The translations under genes and the position numbers were made by a program. DNA of 32,307 bases from Pseudomonas sp. (GTDB lineage: Bacteria; Pseudomonadota; Gammaproteobacteria; Pseudomonadales; Pseudomonadaceae): NCBI RefSeq assembly GCF_030150285.1, contig NZ_JASLGE010000057.1:1-32307 (forward strand), written 5' to 3'. Every line of letters begins with the position of its first letter. Within the stretch, counting starts at the first letter, position 1. This document shows, piece after piece, positions 1 to 8,036 of this stretch. The notes beneath the pieces were generated by a model. It did no database searches. It had not been told where the DNA came from and saw only the letters and a list, made by a program, of their open reading frames with translations.

Positions 1-133
1 CTGTACGAAATGTTTTCGAGCGAAGGTTAGGCAAGGCGAAAACAGGCGAGGAAGCGGAGTTTACGGGTTGTAAATGAGCATTCCGAGCCTGTTTTCAACG
101 CCGCATAACCGAGCGCAGATACATTTCGTACAG
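1..133. repeat. MITE-like palindromic repeat element
   Basis: The first 13 bases (CTGTACGAAATGT) are repeated exactly in inverted orientation at 121-133. Inside, GAAAACAGGC at 38-47 pairs with GCCTGTTTTC at 87-96, and GGTTAGGC (25-32) approximately mirrors GCATAACC (103-110), so the whole unit can fold into one long hairpin. It has no coding capacity of its own. Size, terminal inverted repeats and intergenic position fit a non-autonomous MITE or one of the long interspersed repeat families known in fluorescent pseudomonads. I cannot assign the family without a search. The left end may extend beyond the window. Confidence 0.6.
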
Positions 134-151
134 AGCCTAGACTCACCCTCG

Positions 152-162
152 CCCCCCCCCCC
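152..162 (+). repeat. Homopolymeric C tract (11 C) upstream of phosphatase start
   Basis: Eleven consecutive C residues lie directly before the Shine-Dalgarno sequence AAGGA (163-167) of the phosphatase gene. Runs this long are slippage-prone in bacteria. One placed between promoter and ribosome binding site could alter expression when its length changes; that effect is inference. Confidence 0.7.
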
Positions 163-173
163 AAGGAAACCCC

Positions 174-1472
174 ATGAAAACGTTGACCCCACTCTGCACG
201 GGGCTGTTGCTGGCCAGCCTGCTAAGCCCGACCGCCCATGCCCAAGCCCCGACTGACGACGGCTACGTGCTGGACAAGGTGGTGCAGGTGAGCCGCCACG
301 GTGTGCGCCCGCCGACCCCATCCAACGAACACGTGCTGACCCGCGTCACCCAGCGCCAGTGGCCCACCTGGCTGGTGCCGCTGGGCAACCTGACCGGCCA
401 CGGTTACACCGGCGCGGTTGAAATGGGCCGTTATCGGGGCCAGGTGCTGCGCGCAGCCGGCCTGATCCCTGAGGGGTGCCCGGCGGCCACGACGGTGTTA
501 GCCCACACCAGCCCGTTACAGCGCACCAAAGCCACCGGCCAGGCCTTGCTCGACGGCCTGTTCCCCGGCTGTGGCTTACAGCCGACCTACGTCGACGGCC
601 CTCAAGACGCACTGTTCCAGGCCAATAAAATGCCCTTTGCCGCCCTGGACCCGGCCATAGCCCGCGCCCAAATTCTGCAGGCCTTGGGCGGCAGCGTCGA
701 AGCCGCCCAGGCACGCTACAAACCGGAGGAAGAACGCTTGCGCCGCGTCGCCTGCCTGCCAGACGCCGATTGTCCCTACGGCAAGCAGGCCTGGAAACTG
801 GTGCAAAACGCCGAGGGCCGTTTCTCCATCAAGGGCCTGAGCGCAGGGGCCAACATGGGCGAAGTGTTCCGCCTGGAATACAGCCAGGGCCTGCCACTGG
901 ACAAGGTCGCGTTTGGCCACGCCCGTACCGCCGCCGAGGTCTCCAGCCTGATGGTGCTGGCCAAGGCCAAGTACGACTTCCTCAACGACATCCCCTACAT
1001 CGCCAGCCGGGGCGCGTCGCTGCTGATGAACCAGATCTCGCTGGAACTCAAGCTCAACACCCCGCTGGCCGACCCGGCCGCGCAAGACGCCCCGCCCGAT
1101 GTGCCGCTGATGCTGCTGGTCGCCCACGACACCAACCTCTCGTATTTGCGCACGATGCTGGGGTTCACCTGGAAACAGGGCGACTACCTGGCCAACAACA
1201 TCCCGCCGGTGGGTACACTGCAATTTGAGCGCTACAAGGAAGTCAAAACCGGCGACTACTTCTTGCGCATCGCCTTTGAAGCCCAGTCCATGGACCAAAC
1301 GCGCAACCTCAGCGTACTGACCGCGGCGCAGCCCCCCCTGACGACCGATTTCAAAAGCGCTGCGAACTGCCGCACCACCCGCGTTGGCCTGCTGTGCCCG
1401 CTGAAAGAGGCCATGGCCACGGTCGATCAACACATTGACCCCACGGCGTTGACGCCTTACCGCTTCCCATAA
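174..1472 (+). CDS. Secreted histidine acid phosphatase (phytase / glucose-1-phosphatase type)
   Basis: A 432-aa protein of the histidine acid phosphatase branch 2, which hydrolyses phosphomonoesters (phytate, glucose-1-phosphate, other sugar phosphates) in the periplasm. Residues 1-23 form a signal peptide (MKTLTP then a hydrophobic core) with a cleavage site after AHA. The catalytic signature RHGVRPP is at 41-47 with nucleophile H42. The proton donor pair HD is at 318-319 (LLVAHDTN). Length matches E. coli AppA/Agp (about 410-430 aa), and several cysteines could form disulfides. The ATG has AAGGA six bases upstream. It stands alone between the repeat element and a small unknown gene. Substrate preference (phytase or sugar phosphatase) cannot be told from sequence. 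The C tract just upstream is unusual. Confidence 0.9.
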   Translation: MKTLTPLCTGLLLASLLSPTAHAQAPTDDGYVLDKVVQVSRHGVRPPTPSNEHVLTRVTQRQWPTWLVPLGNLTGHGYTGAVEMGRYRGQVLRAAGLIPEGCPAATTVLAHTSPLQRTKATGQALLDGLFPGCGLQPTYVDGPQDALFQANKMPFAALDPAIARAQILQALGGSVEAAQARYKPEEERLRRVACLPDADCPYGKQAWKLVQNAEGRFSIKGLSAGANMGEVFRLEYSQGLPLDKVAFGHARTAAEVSSLMVLAKAKYDFLNDIPYIASRGASLLMNQISLELKLNTPLADPAAQDAPPDVPLMLLVAHDTNLSYLRTMLGFTWKQGDYLANNIPPVGTLQFERYKEVKTGDYFLRIAFEAQSMDQTRNLSVLTAAQPPLTTDFKSAANCRTTRVGLLCPLKEAMATVDQHIDPTALTPYRFP

Positions 1473-1611
1473 TGGCTCAAGGCACCCGGCAGGTCGAAGC
1501 CACCGCCACCTGCCCGGCGCAGCCTGTAGCAACGGTGCGCCGACGTGAGATACATTGAAACCACTTGTGACTAAACCACGAGCCCGTTCTCTCACAAAAA
1601 AAGGGTGCCCA

Positions 1612-1863
1612 TTGAACTCCCATCAAAAAATGCGAACTTTCGACCTGATCCGCGCAGCGGTACTGCCTGAGTACCGAGACCGCGTGGCCGAGTACCTGAC
1701 CGCCTACGAAGACATCCTGCACGACGAGCACGCGCCCGCTGCCGCAATACACGCCAGCGCCCATCAATTGCGCGGTTACCTGCGCGGCTTGAACACCACA
1801 CGGGTGGTGGGCATGGCCGACCTTGAGGCACTGGACCGACGCATCAGCGAATCGTGGCTGTAA
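1612..1863 (+). CDS. Small hypothetical protein
   Basis: I do not recognise this protein. The open frame reaches back to a TTG at 1555. The best-supported start is TTG 1612, preceded at 6 nt by AAGGG (1601-1605), giving 83 aa. ATG 1630 (77 aa) lacks a Shine-Dalgarno sequence. The product looks helical and soluble, with many charged residues, no signal peptide and no cysteine. The core runs MRTFDLIRAAVLPEYRDRV and ends DRRISESWL. The 139-nt gap from the phosphatase argues against tight coupling. Codon usage is like the neighbours, so it is probably a real small gene of unknown role. Confidence 0.5.
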   Translation: MNSHQKMRTFDLIRAAVLPEYRDRVAEYLTAYEDILHDEHAPAAAIHASAHQLRGYLRGLNTTRVVGMADLEALDRRISESWL

Positions 1864-1930
1864 GGCTGTCGCTGGGCGACTGAAGCGGCGGCTCACGCCT
1901 TTTGAGCACTAAAACGCTTGGGCACAGCGT

Positions 1931-2893
1931 TCAATCATCCAGCCCTGTGCCCTCACCACGTCGGGCATCGGGGCCATTGAGCAAGGCGTCGATAAAGGCG
2001 TGTGTCGACCAGCGCGGCGGTTCGTTGCGCCGGGTGATGATGCCGTAGTCCGCCAGCACCAAAGGAAACGGCAACGCCAGGCGGGTCAGGCGCCCGGCCT
2101 GGATCTGCAGTTCGACCATCGAGTCGGCCAGCATTGAGACCATCGGCGCGGTTTGCAGCAATTGCAGGGTGGTTTGCATCGAGACCGTTTCAACGGTGTT
2201 TTCCGGGGTGGGCATGCCCACTTCCACAAAAGCCTGCTCCAGCCGCGCCCGCATGGGCGTGCCTGTGGGGTAGACCACCCAGGGCCAGTTGCCGAGTTCG
2301 GCCAGTGGCACGTCACTGGCACCGGCCAGCGGGTGCTGGCTGCCGGTGACCAGGCACAGGGGTTCCGGTGACAACGGCTGGAAGTCGAACAGCTCGCGAT
2401 GACGGTCCAAGGTAAACCGCGCCACCACCAGGTCCAGCTCCTTGTGTTCCAGCATGGTCAGCAGGTTGGCGCTGGTACCTTCCAGCACGTCCAGGGTGAG
2501 CAGCGGCCAGCGCTGTTTGACCTCGACAATCGCCGCCGGGATCGCCACGGCCGTGGCCGCATAGATGGTGCCGATTTTCAGCAGGCCATGCCCGCCCTGG
2601 CGCAAATGATTGATCTGGCTGACAAACTGCTGGGAGTCATTGAGGGCGATTTGCGCAAAGCGCGCCACGTGGGTGCCCAGGTCGGTGAGCGTCATGCTGC
2701 GCGGCAAACGCTGGAACAGATCAAAGCCCAACTGATGCTCTATCTCGCGCAGCATCTTGCTGACGGCCGGCTGGCTGATGTTCATTTCCTGGGCCGTGGC
2801 GTGCATGTTTTGGGTACGCGCCAGGGTGTCAATCAGCACCAAATGGCGAAACCGCAGCCAGTTGCACAGTTGGTTGAATACGACATCGGCCAT
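1931..2893 (-). CDS. LysR-type regulator of the adjacent sugar-acid operon
   Basis: A 320-aa LysR-type transcriptional regulator. The N-terminal winged helix-turn-helix covers about residues 8-65 (RFRHLVLIDTLARTQNMHA, then SQPAVSKMLREIE). A periplasmic-binding-protein-like effector domain follows from about residue 95. ATG 2893 is preferred because GGAGG lies 7 nt upstream; an in-frame ATG at 2932 would add 13 residues with no support. It is divergent from the SDR dehydrogenase at 2992 with 98 bp between. By the usual LysR arrangement it probably controls that operon and itself, with a sugar acid or keto-acid intermediate as effector. It resembles the GbpR/CbbR-like subgroup found beside sugar catabolic genes. 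Confidence 0.9.
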   Translation of the reverse strand: MADVVFNQLCNWLRFRHLVLIDTLARTQNMHATAQEMNISQPAVSKMLREIEHQLGFDLFQRLPRSMTLTDLGTHVARFAQIALNDSQQFVSQINHLRQGGHGLLKIGTIYAATAVAIPAAIVEVKQRWPLLTLDVLEGTSANLLTMLEHKELDLVVARFTLDRHRELFDFQPLSPEPLCLVTGSQHPLAGASDVPLAELGNWPWVVYPTGTPMRARLEQAFVEVGMPTPENTVETVSMQTTLQLLQTAPMVSMLADSMVELQIQAGRLTRLALPFPLVLADYGIITRRNEPPRWSTHAFIDALLNGPDARRGEGTGLDD

Positions 2894-2896
2894 CCG

Positions 2897-2945
2897 ATAA
2901 CCTCCGGTTATTAAGGCTTGAGAATATCTCATTGGCGATTATCGC
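2897..2945. promoter_or_regulatory. Divergent promoter region with two palindromes
   Basis: The 98-bp divergent gap holds ATAACC-TCC-GGTTAT at 2897-2911, which overlaps the regulator's ribosome binding site, and GCGAT-T-ATCGC at 2935-2945. Both are perfect inverted repeats at positions expected for LysR recognition and activation sites. Binding itself is inference. Confidence 0.45.
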
Positions 2946-2991
2946 AAAGCAACATTAGTGTTGGCCCCATAAGAACAAGGGATCTGCACTC

Positions 2992-3732
2992 ATGAACCTC
3001 GCCCACAAACGCGTTTTGATTACCGCGGCGGCAAACGGCATTGGCCGCGCCTCGGTACTGGCTCTGCGCGATGCAGGCGCTACGGTCATCGCCACTGACG
3101 TGAACGTTGAAGCTTTGCGCGACATCCAAGGCATTCAGGCGTTGGCGCTGGACGTCACCCAACCGGCGGCCATCGACGCCATCCGCCAGCAAGTCGGCAC
3201 CCTCGACGTGCTGTTCAACTGCGCAGGCTACGTGCACAGCGGCGCACTGCTGGAGTGCGATGACAACGCCTGGCAATTTTCTTTCGACCTGAACGTCACC
3301 GCCATGTATCGGATGATCCGTGCCTTCTTGCCGGGCATGTTGAGCAACGGTGGCGGCTCAATCATCAACATGGCCTCGGTGGCGTCCAGTGTGAAGGGCG
3401 TACCGAACCGTTTGGCCTACACCGCCAGCAAGGCCGCCGTGATTGGCTTGACCAAATCGGTGGCGACCGACTACATCAGTCAAGGCATTCGTTGTAACGC
3501 CATATGCCCAGGCACAGTGGATTCGCCCTCGCTGCGCCAGCGCATCGCCGAACAAGCCCGTGAGCAAGGGCGTTCAGAGGCCGAGGTGTATCAAGCGTTC
3601 GTGGCGCGCCAGCCCATGGGCCGCATCGGCAATGCCGAAGAAATCGCCCAGTTGGTGGTGTATCTGGCCAGCGACGCCAGCAGCTACACCACCGGCACCA
3701 CCCAGATTATTGATGGCGGGATGAGCAACTAA
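2992..3732 (+). CDS. SDR-family sugar-acid dehydrogenase
   Basis: A 246-aa classical short-chain dehydrogenase. The cofactor-binding motif is TAAANGIG near residues 11-18, with NCAG in the middle (about 76-79), a Ser in the MASVASS segment and catalytic YTASK (about 143-147). An Asp after the second strand (ATDVN) favours NAD(H). It resembles the group containing 2-keto-3-deoxy-L-fuconate 4-dehydrogenase and L-fucose dehydrogenase. It is followed 75 nt later by an FAH-family hydrolase. Dehydrogenase plus hydrolase is the pair that oxidises a 2-keto-3-deoxyaldonate at C4 and splits the diketo acid into pyruvate and a hydroxy acid, so I infer that role. AAGGGA lies 9 nt before ATG 2992. Exact substrate unknown. 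Confidence 0.85.
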   Translation: MNLAHKRVLITAAANGIGRASVLALRDAGATVIATDVNVEALRDIQGIQALALDVTQPAAIDAIRQQVGTLDVLFNCAGYVHSGALLECDDNAWQFSFDLNVTAMYRMIRAFLPGMLSNGGGSIINMASVASSVKGVPNRLAYTASKAAVIGLTKSVATDYISQGIRCNAICPGTVDSPSLRQRIAEQAREQGRSEAEVYQAFVARQPMGRIGNAEEIAQLVVYLASDASSYTTGTTQIIDGGMSN

Positions 3733-3742
3733 TCCCCACTGT

Positions 3743-3770
3743 AGGCGCGCGCTTTTAAAAGCGCGTGCCT
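3743..3770. repeat. REP-like hairpin between SDR and FAH genes
   Basis: AGGCGCGCGCTTTT at 3743-3756 is followed directly by AAAAGCGCGTGCCT, its inverted copy with one mismatch. It is preceded by CTGT like the other REP elements in this operon. It could act as a REP, as an mRNA-stabilising hairpin, or as a partial terminator. Confidence 0.5.
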
Positions 3771-3807
3771 CAGAAGGTCAGGTTTGTCATTCGATACAGG
3801 AGCGTTT

Positions 3808-4656
3808 ATGAAACTGCTGCGTTACGGCGAAAAGGGTCAGGAAAAACCGGGGCTCTTGGATGCACAAGGCAATATTCGTGATTTGTCGGCGTACATTGCC
3901 GATGTCGCCGGCAAGGCGCTTGAGCCTTCGAGCCTTGAAGCCCTGAGTCACATTGACCCCGCCAGCCTGCCGCGGGTCAATGGCTCGCCGCGTATTGGCG
4001 CGTGCGTTGGCCAGGTGGGCAAATTTATCTGCATCGGCCTGAACTACGCCGATCATGCGGCGGAATCAGGCCTGGAGGTACCGGCCGAACCCGTGGTGTT
4101 CAGCAAATGGACCAGCGCGATCAGTGGCCCCAACGATGACGTGCAGATTCCGCGCGGCTCTACCAAAACCGACTGGGAAGTCGAGCTGGGCGTGGTGATC
4201 GGCAAGGGCGGGCGTTATATCGACGAAAGCACTGCCATGGACCACGTCGCCGGTTTTTGCGTGATCAACGATGTGTCCGAACGCGAATGGCAAATCGAAC
4301 GCGGCGGCACGTGGGACAAAGGCAAGGGGTTCGACACCTTCGGCCCGCTGGGCCCATGGCTGGTGACCTGCGACGAAATCAGCGATCCGCACCAGCTCGA
4401 CCTTTGGCTTGAGGTCGACGGACAGCGCTACCAGAACGGCAATACCCGCACGATGGTGTTCCAGGTACCGGCCTTGATTGCGTACCTGAGCCGCTGCATG
4501 TCACTGCAACCGGGTGACGTGATTTCCACCGGCACACCGCCGGGCGTTGGCCTGGGCGTGAAGCCAACGCCGGTGTACCTGCGCGCGGGCCAAACCATGC
4601 GCCTGGGCATCGAAGGGCTGGGCGAACAAGTGCAACGCACCGTCCAGGCCGACTGA
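3808..4656 (+). CDS. Fumarylacetoacetate hydrolase-family protein (diketo-deoxyaldonate hydrolase type)
   Basis: A 282-aa protein of the FAH family, often annotated as ureidoglycolate lyase but closer in layout to 2,4-diketo-3-deoxy-L-fuconate hydrolase. A short N-terminal domain (about 1-65) precedes the FAH core with the metal-binding Glu pair in WEVELGVVIGKGG and a conserved STGTPPGVG loop near the C-terminus. The expected reaction is Mg/Mn-dependent C-C hydrolysis of a 2,4-diketo acid giving pyruvate plus a short hydroxy acid. ATG 3808 has AGGAG 5 nt upstream. Its place straight after an SDR of the matching type supports a two-step route. Ureidoglycolate lyase activity is less likely in this context. 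Confidence 0.8.
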   Translation: MKLLRYGEKGQEKPGLLDAQGNIRDLSAYIADVAGKALEPSSLEALSHIDPASLPRVNGSPRIGACVGQVGKFICIGLNYADHAAESGLEVPAEPVVFSKWTSAISGPNDDVQIPRGSTKTDWEVELGVVIGKGGRYIDESTAMDHVAGFCVINDVSEREWQIERGGTWDKGKGFDTFGPLGPWLVTCDEISDPHQLDLWLEVDGQRYQNGNTRTMVFQVPALIAYLSRCMSLQPGDVISTGTPPGVGLGVKPTPVYLRAGQTMRLGIEGLGEQVQRTVQAD

Positions 4657-4701
4657 TTTCACGCTTAACGCCTCAATAAAGATAAGAAACAGGAGTGACA
4701 C

Positions 4702-5673
4702 ATGCGCATCCTCATCACCGGCGGCACTGGCTTTATCGGCAAGCAACTGGCTCAGCGCCTGATCGACCTGAACACCCTGACCCTGGAAGGCGAAACCCCG
4801 CGCACCATTGAACGCATCGTGCTGTTCGATGCCTTTGCCGGCGAAGACGTGCCCAAGGACCCGCGTGTGGAAGTGGTGACCGGCGACGTGGCCGACCCTG
4901 AGGTCATCGCCCGCGTGACCGATGGCATTGACCTGGTGTGGCATTTGGCGGCGGTGGTCAGCTCGGCCGCCGAAGCCGAGTTCGACCTGGGCATGCAAGT
5001 CAACCTGCACGGCCTGATGGTGCTGCTCGAAACCCTGCGCAAACAGCCCAAACCACCGCGCTTTGTGTACGCCAGCGGGTTCGCGGTATTCGGCGGCGCG
5101 CTGCCGGAGGTGGTCGACGACAACACGGTACTCACGCCGCAATCGTCCTACGGCATGCAAAAAGCCGTGGGCGAATTGCTGGTGGCTGACTATGCCCGCA
5201 AAGGCTTTGTGGACGGGCGCGTACTGCGCCTGCCCACTGTCGCCGTGCGCCCGGGCAAGCCGAACAAGGCCGCCTCAACGTTCTTCAGTTCAATCATTCG
5301 CGAGCCGCTGGTGGGCTTGCCTGCCGTGTGCCCGGTGCGCCCGGACACCCAGGTGTACCTGACGTCACCACGGCGCATTGTGGAATCGATGCTGCTGGGC
5401 ATGACCCTGTCCCCGAACACCCTGGGCAACGAGCGCATCATCCCGCTGCCGGGCGTGACCACCACCGTGGCCGATATGGTCGCCGCGCTGCAACGGGTGG
5501 CCGGCGATGAAGTGGTGAAACTGATTCGCTGGGAGCCGGACGCCACCATCCAGCGCATCGTCGAGAGCTGGCCAAGCAAGGTTCAGGCCCCCCGCGCCCG
5601 CGCGCTGGGCTTTACCGCCGACCCGGATTTCGACGCCATCGTGCGTGCGCACATAGAAGACACCGCTGTCTGA
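4702..5673 (+). CDS. denD: D-erythronate dehydrogenase (extended SDR)
   Basis: A 323-aa NAD-dependent epimerase/dehydratase-fold enzyme. The Rossmann motif GGTGFIG lies at residues 7-13, HLAAVVSS in the middle, and the catalytic Tyr/Lys in SYGMQKA. The DYARKGFVDGRVLRLPT and RPGKPNKAAS segments are characteristic of the DenD family, which oxidises D-erythronate to 2-oxo-tetronate with NAD. Length matches the family (about 320 aa). AGGAG precedes the ATG. In the classical tetronate pathway denD sits with otnK, otnC and otnI; none is in this window, and the neighbours are aldonate dehydratase-type genes. The true substrate could therefore be another aldonate, or the later steps may be encoded elsewhere. 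Confidence 0.85.
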   Translation: MRILITGGTGFIGKQLAQRLIDLNTLTLEGETPRTIERIVLFDAFAGEDVPKDPRVEVVTGDVADPEVIARVTDGIDLVWHLAAVVSSAAEAEFDLGMQVNLHGLMVLLETLRKQPKPPRFVYASGFAVFGGALPEVVDDNTVLTPQSSYGMQKAVGELLVADYARKGFVDGRVLRLPTVAVRPGKPNKAASTFFSSIIREPLVGLPAVCPVRPDTQVYLTSPRRIVESMLLGMTLSPNTLGNERIIPLPGVTTTVADMVAALQRVAGDEVVKLIRWEPDATIQRIVESWPSKVQAPRARALGFTADPDFDAIVRAHIEDTAV

Positions 5674-5676
5674 CCC

Positions 5677-5736
5677 CTGTAGGAGTGAACTTGCTCGCGA
5701 GCGTTTAAAAGATCGCGAGCACGCTCGCTCCTACAG
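5677..5736. repeat. REP element
   Basis: CTGTAGGAG at the left end pairs with CTCCTACAG at the right end, and TGCTCGCGAGC pairs with GCGAGCACGCTCG inside. This is the typical Pseudomonas REP sequence, present here as an inverted pair in the 98-nt gap between the denD-type gene and the transporter. Confidence 0.75.
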
Positions 5737-5771
5737 CAAAAAACAACAATAAAAAATTGAGGCCGTGCGAT

Positions 5772-7139
5772 ATGACCACTATCCCGCTGACTGATGTCTC
5801 GGACATCGAACAACAGACGATCAAGCGTGTGACCAAGCGCATGATCCCTTTTCTGATCCTGCTGTTTGTGGTGGCCTTTCTGGACCGCAACAACGTGGGC
5901 TTCGCCGCGCTGCGGATGAACGAAGACATCGGTATCAGCCAGACCCTGTACGGGCTGGGCGCAGGGATTTTCTTCCTCGGTTACTTCATCTTCGAAGTGC
6001 CGAGCAACGTGTTGCTGCACCGCTACGGGGCCCGCGTGTGGATCGCCCGAATCATGGTGACCTGGGGCATCATCGCCGGCGCGATGGGGTTTCTGGAAAC
6101 GCCCATCCACTTTGTGTCTCTGCGTTTTCTGCTGGGCATTGCTGAAGCCGGGTTCTTCCCCGGGGTGATTTACCTGCTGTCGCTGTGGTTCCCGAGCCGC
6201 TATCGCGCCCGCATGATCGCCACCTTTTACCTCGGCGTGCCGATCGCCCAAGTCATCGGTGCACCGCTGTCGGTGGGCCTGATCGAAATGGGCGACGCGA
6301 TGGGGTTTGTCGGCTGGCGCCTGATGTACGTCGTCGAAGCCGTACCGGCCGTGATCCTGGGCGTGGTGTGCTACTTCTACCTCACCGACCACCCGCACCA
6401 AGCCCATTGGCTGACCGATGAACAACGCAATTGGCTGATCAACACCCTGGAAACTGAAGAGCGCAACAAACCGCTGGTGGTGGGCATTCAACCGAGCAAG
6501 TGGCAGATGATCCGCAAGGCACTGTCCAGCCGTCAGGTGTGGCTGCTGGCGCTGGTGTACTTCGGCATCACATCGGGCTCTAACGCCATGAACTTCTTTA
6601 TGCCAACGGTACTCGCGTCGTTCCGCGGTTCGTTCGGGCTGGAAATCGGCCTGATGCAAAACGGTTTGATCACCGCCATTCCTTATGCGCTCGCCGCTGT
6701 GGCAATGATCTGGTGGAGCCGCCGTTCGGACCGCTTGCAAGAACGTCACTGGCATGCCGGCGGTGCCGCGATGCTGGCCGCCGTGTCTATCGCCGTGGCG
6801 TTGTGGCTCAACCAACCGTGGATCATCGTGATCGGCTTCATTCTCTTGGCCATGGGCGTTTACAGCGCGATCAACGTGTTCTGGGCGGTACCGGGGCAAG
6901 TGTTGACCGGCCTGGGGGCTGCCGCCGGCATTGGCCTGATCAACTCCATCGGCAACCTCAGCGGCTTTATCGGCCCTTACCTGACCGGCTACCTGTTTAA
7001 CGTGACCGGCAGCTACACCCCGGGCTTCCTGATTATTGCCGCGCTGGTCGGTGCCGGTGGTTTGGGCATGGTGCTGATGCCACGCAACAAAGTGACGCTG
7101 GGTGACGCCACCCCAGCCACCGTAGGAGGTAAGGCATGA
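5772..7139 (+). CDS. MFS transporter, anion:cation symporter (ACS) family, for a sugar acid
   Basis: A 455-aa major facilitator protein with about 12 predicted membrane helices. The first begins near residue 25 (MIPFLILLFVVAFLDRNNVG), and the family signature FEVPSNVLLHRYGARVWIAR comes after helix 2. The central cytoplasmic loop covers about residues 205-245. This layout is that of the GudP/ExuT/phthalate permease family of proton symporters for organic anions, in the inner membrane. ATG 5772 has GAGG 9 nt upstream; an upstream TTG (5757) is less likely. The stop overlaps the next start as ATGA, so the two are translationally coupled. It probably imports the aldonate used by the surrounding enzymes. 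Confidence 0.9.
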   Translation: MTTIPLTDVSDIEQQTIKRVTKRMIPFLILLFVVAFLDRNNVGFAALRMNEDIGISQTLYGLGAGIFFLGYFIFEVPSNVLLHRYGARVWIARIMVTWGIIAGAMGFLETPIHFVSLRFLLGIAEAGFFPGVIYLLSLWFPSRYRARMIATFYLGVPIAQVIGAPLSVGLIEMGDAMGFVGWRLMYVVEAVPAVILGVVCYFYLTDHPHQAHWLTDEQRNWLINTLETEERNKPLVVGIQPSKWQMIRKALSSRQVWLLALVYFGITSGSNAMNFFMPTVLASFRGSFGLEIGLMQNGLITAIPYALAAVAMIWWSRRSDRLQERHWHAGGAAMLAAVSIAVALWLNQPWIIVIGFILLAMGVYSAINVFWAVPGQVLTGLGAAAGIGLINSIGNLSGFIGPYLTGYLFNVTGSYTPGFLIIAALVGAGGLGMVLMPRNKVTLGDATPATVGGKA

Positions 7140-8020
7140 AGCTGCAAACAATCGCGTTTATCGGCACCGGGATCATGGGCAAGCCCATGGCCCGCAACCT
7201 GATGCGGGCCGGTTTTCCGGTACGCGCCTGGAACCGCTCGGCGGCCAAGGTGCACGAGTTGGTCGAGGACGGCGCACGGGGCTTCGACACCCCCGCCGAA
7301 GCGGCCAGCGGGGCCGACGTGCTGATTTGCATGCTCAGCGACGGCCCGACCTGTGACGAGGTGCTGTTTGGTGAAAACGGTGCCGCCAAGGCGCTGGCAC
7401 CCGGTGCGCTGGTGGTGGTGATGAGTTCGATCCCGGTGGACACCGCCGTCGATCAGGCTCGTCAGTGTGCCGAACGGGGCCTGCGCTACCTCGACGCCCC
7501 GGTGTCGGGGGGCGAGCGCGGGGCCCGCGAGGCCAGCCTGGCAATCATGGTGGGCGGTGAAGCCGCAGCCTTCGAACAAGGCCGCGACGTGCTCGCCGCC
7601 ATGGGCCGCCCGGTGCATGTCGGCCCGGCAGGCACCGGCGAGCTGTCCAAGCTGGTCAATCAATTGATCGTCGCCAGCACCATCGCCACCGTCGCGGAGG
7701 GCCTGCTGCTGGCCGAACGCGGCGGGGCCGACCCGTCAAAAGTACACGAGGCACTGATGGGCGGGTTTGTCGACTCCCCCATCTGGCGCCAGCATGGCCA
7801 ACGCATGCTCAACAACGATTTCACCCCCGGTGGCCCGGCCAAATGGCAACTCAAGGACACCCGCACCGCCCTCGCCCAGGCGCAAAAACTCGGCCTGTCG
7901 CTGCCCGTCGGCAGCCTGGTCGACAGCCTGTTTGCGGCCATGATCGAGGCCGGTGACGGTGACCTCGACCACGCCGGGCTGATACGCCAGTTACGTCGCC
8001 ACAATACTTTGCCTGAATAA
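7136..8020 (+). CDS. 3-hydroxyisobutyrate dehydrogenase-family oxidoreductase
   Basis: A 294-aa beta-hydroxyacid dehydrogenase. The N-terminal Rossmann domain carries GTGIMGKPMARNL at about 10-22. The substrate-binding segment DAPVSGGERGA lies near 120-130, and the catalytic Lys lies in the GTGELSKLVNQ segment near 170. The family includes tartronate semialdehyde reductase (GarR) and L-threonate dehydrogenase (LtnD). Both fit a sugar-acid operon and I cannot separate them by eye. AGGAGG lies upstream of the ATG, and the start overlaps the transporter stop by ATGA. With the denD-type enzyme also present, the operon has two different hydroxyacid dehydrogenases, perhaps for stereoisomers. Confidence 0.85.
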   Translation: MKLQTIAFIGTGIMGKPMARNLMRAGFPVRAWNRSAAKVHELVEDGARGFDTPAEAASGADVLICMLSDGPTCDEVLFGENGAAKALAPGALVVVMSSIPVDTAVDQARQCAERGLRYLDAPVSGGERGAREASLAIMVGGEAAAFEQGRDVLAAMGRPVHVGPAGTGELSKLVNQLIVASTIATVAEGLLLAERGGADPSKVHEALMGGFVDSPIWRQHGQRMLNNDFTPGGPAKWQLKDTRTALAQAQKLGLSLPVGSLVDSLFAAMIEAGDGDLDHAGLIRQLRRHNTLPE

Positions 8021-8036
8021 CCTGCTGGAGCCTGCC

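Noticed and set aside
576..1595. 339-codon minus-strand open frame
   Set aside because: Antisense to the phosphatase, rich in Gly, Gln, Val and His; a GC-driven shadow.
3808..4656. Ureidoglycolate lyase as the role of the FAH protein
   Set aside because: No other allantoin genes are next to it; the SDR and aldonate neighbours fit a diketo-deoxyaldonate hydrolase better.
5583..7151. 522-codon minus-strand open frame
   Set aside because: It is antisense to the ACS transporter and is rich in His, Gln, Arg and Asp as expected of the complement of a GC-rich membrane protein gene. No domain or ribosome binding site.
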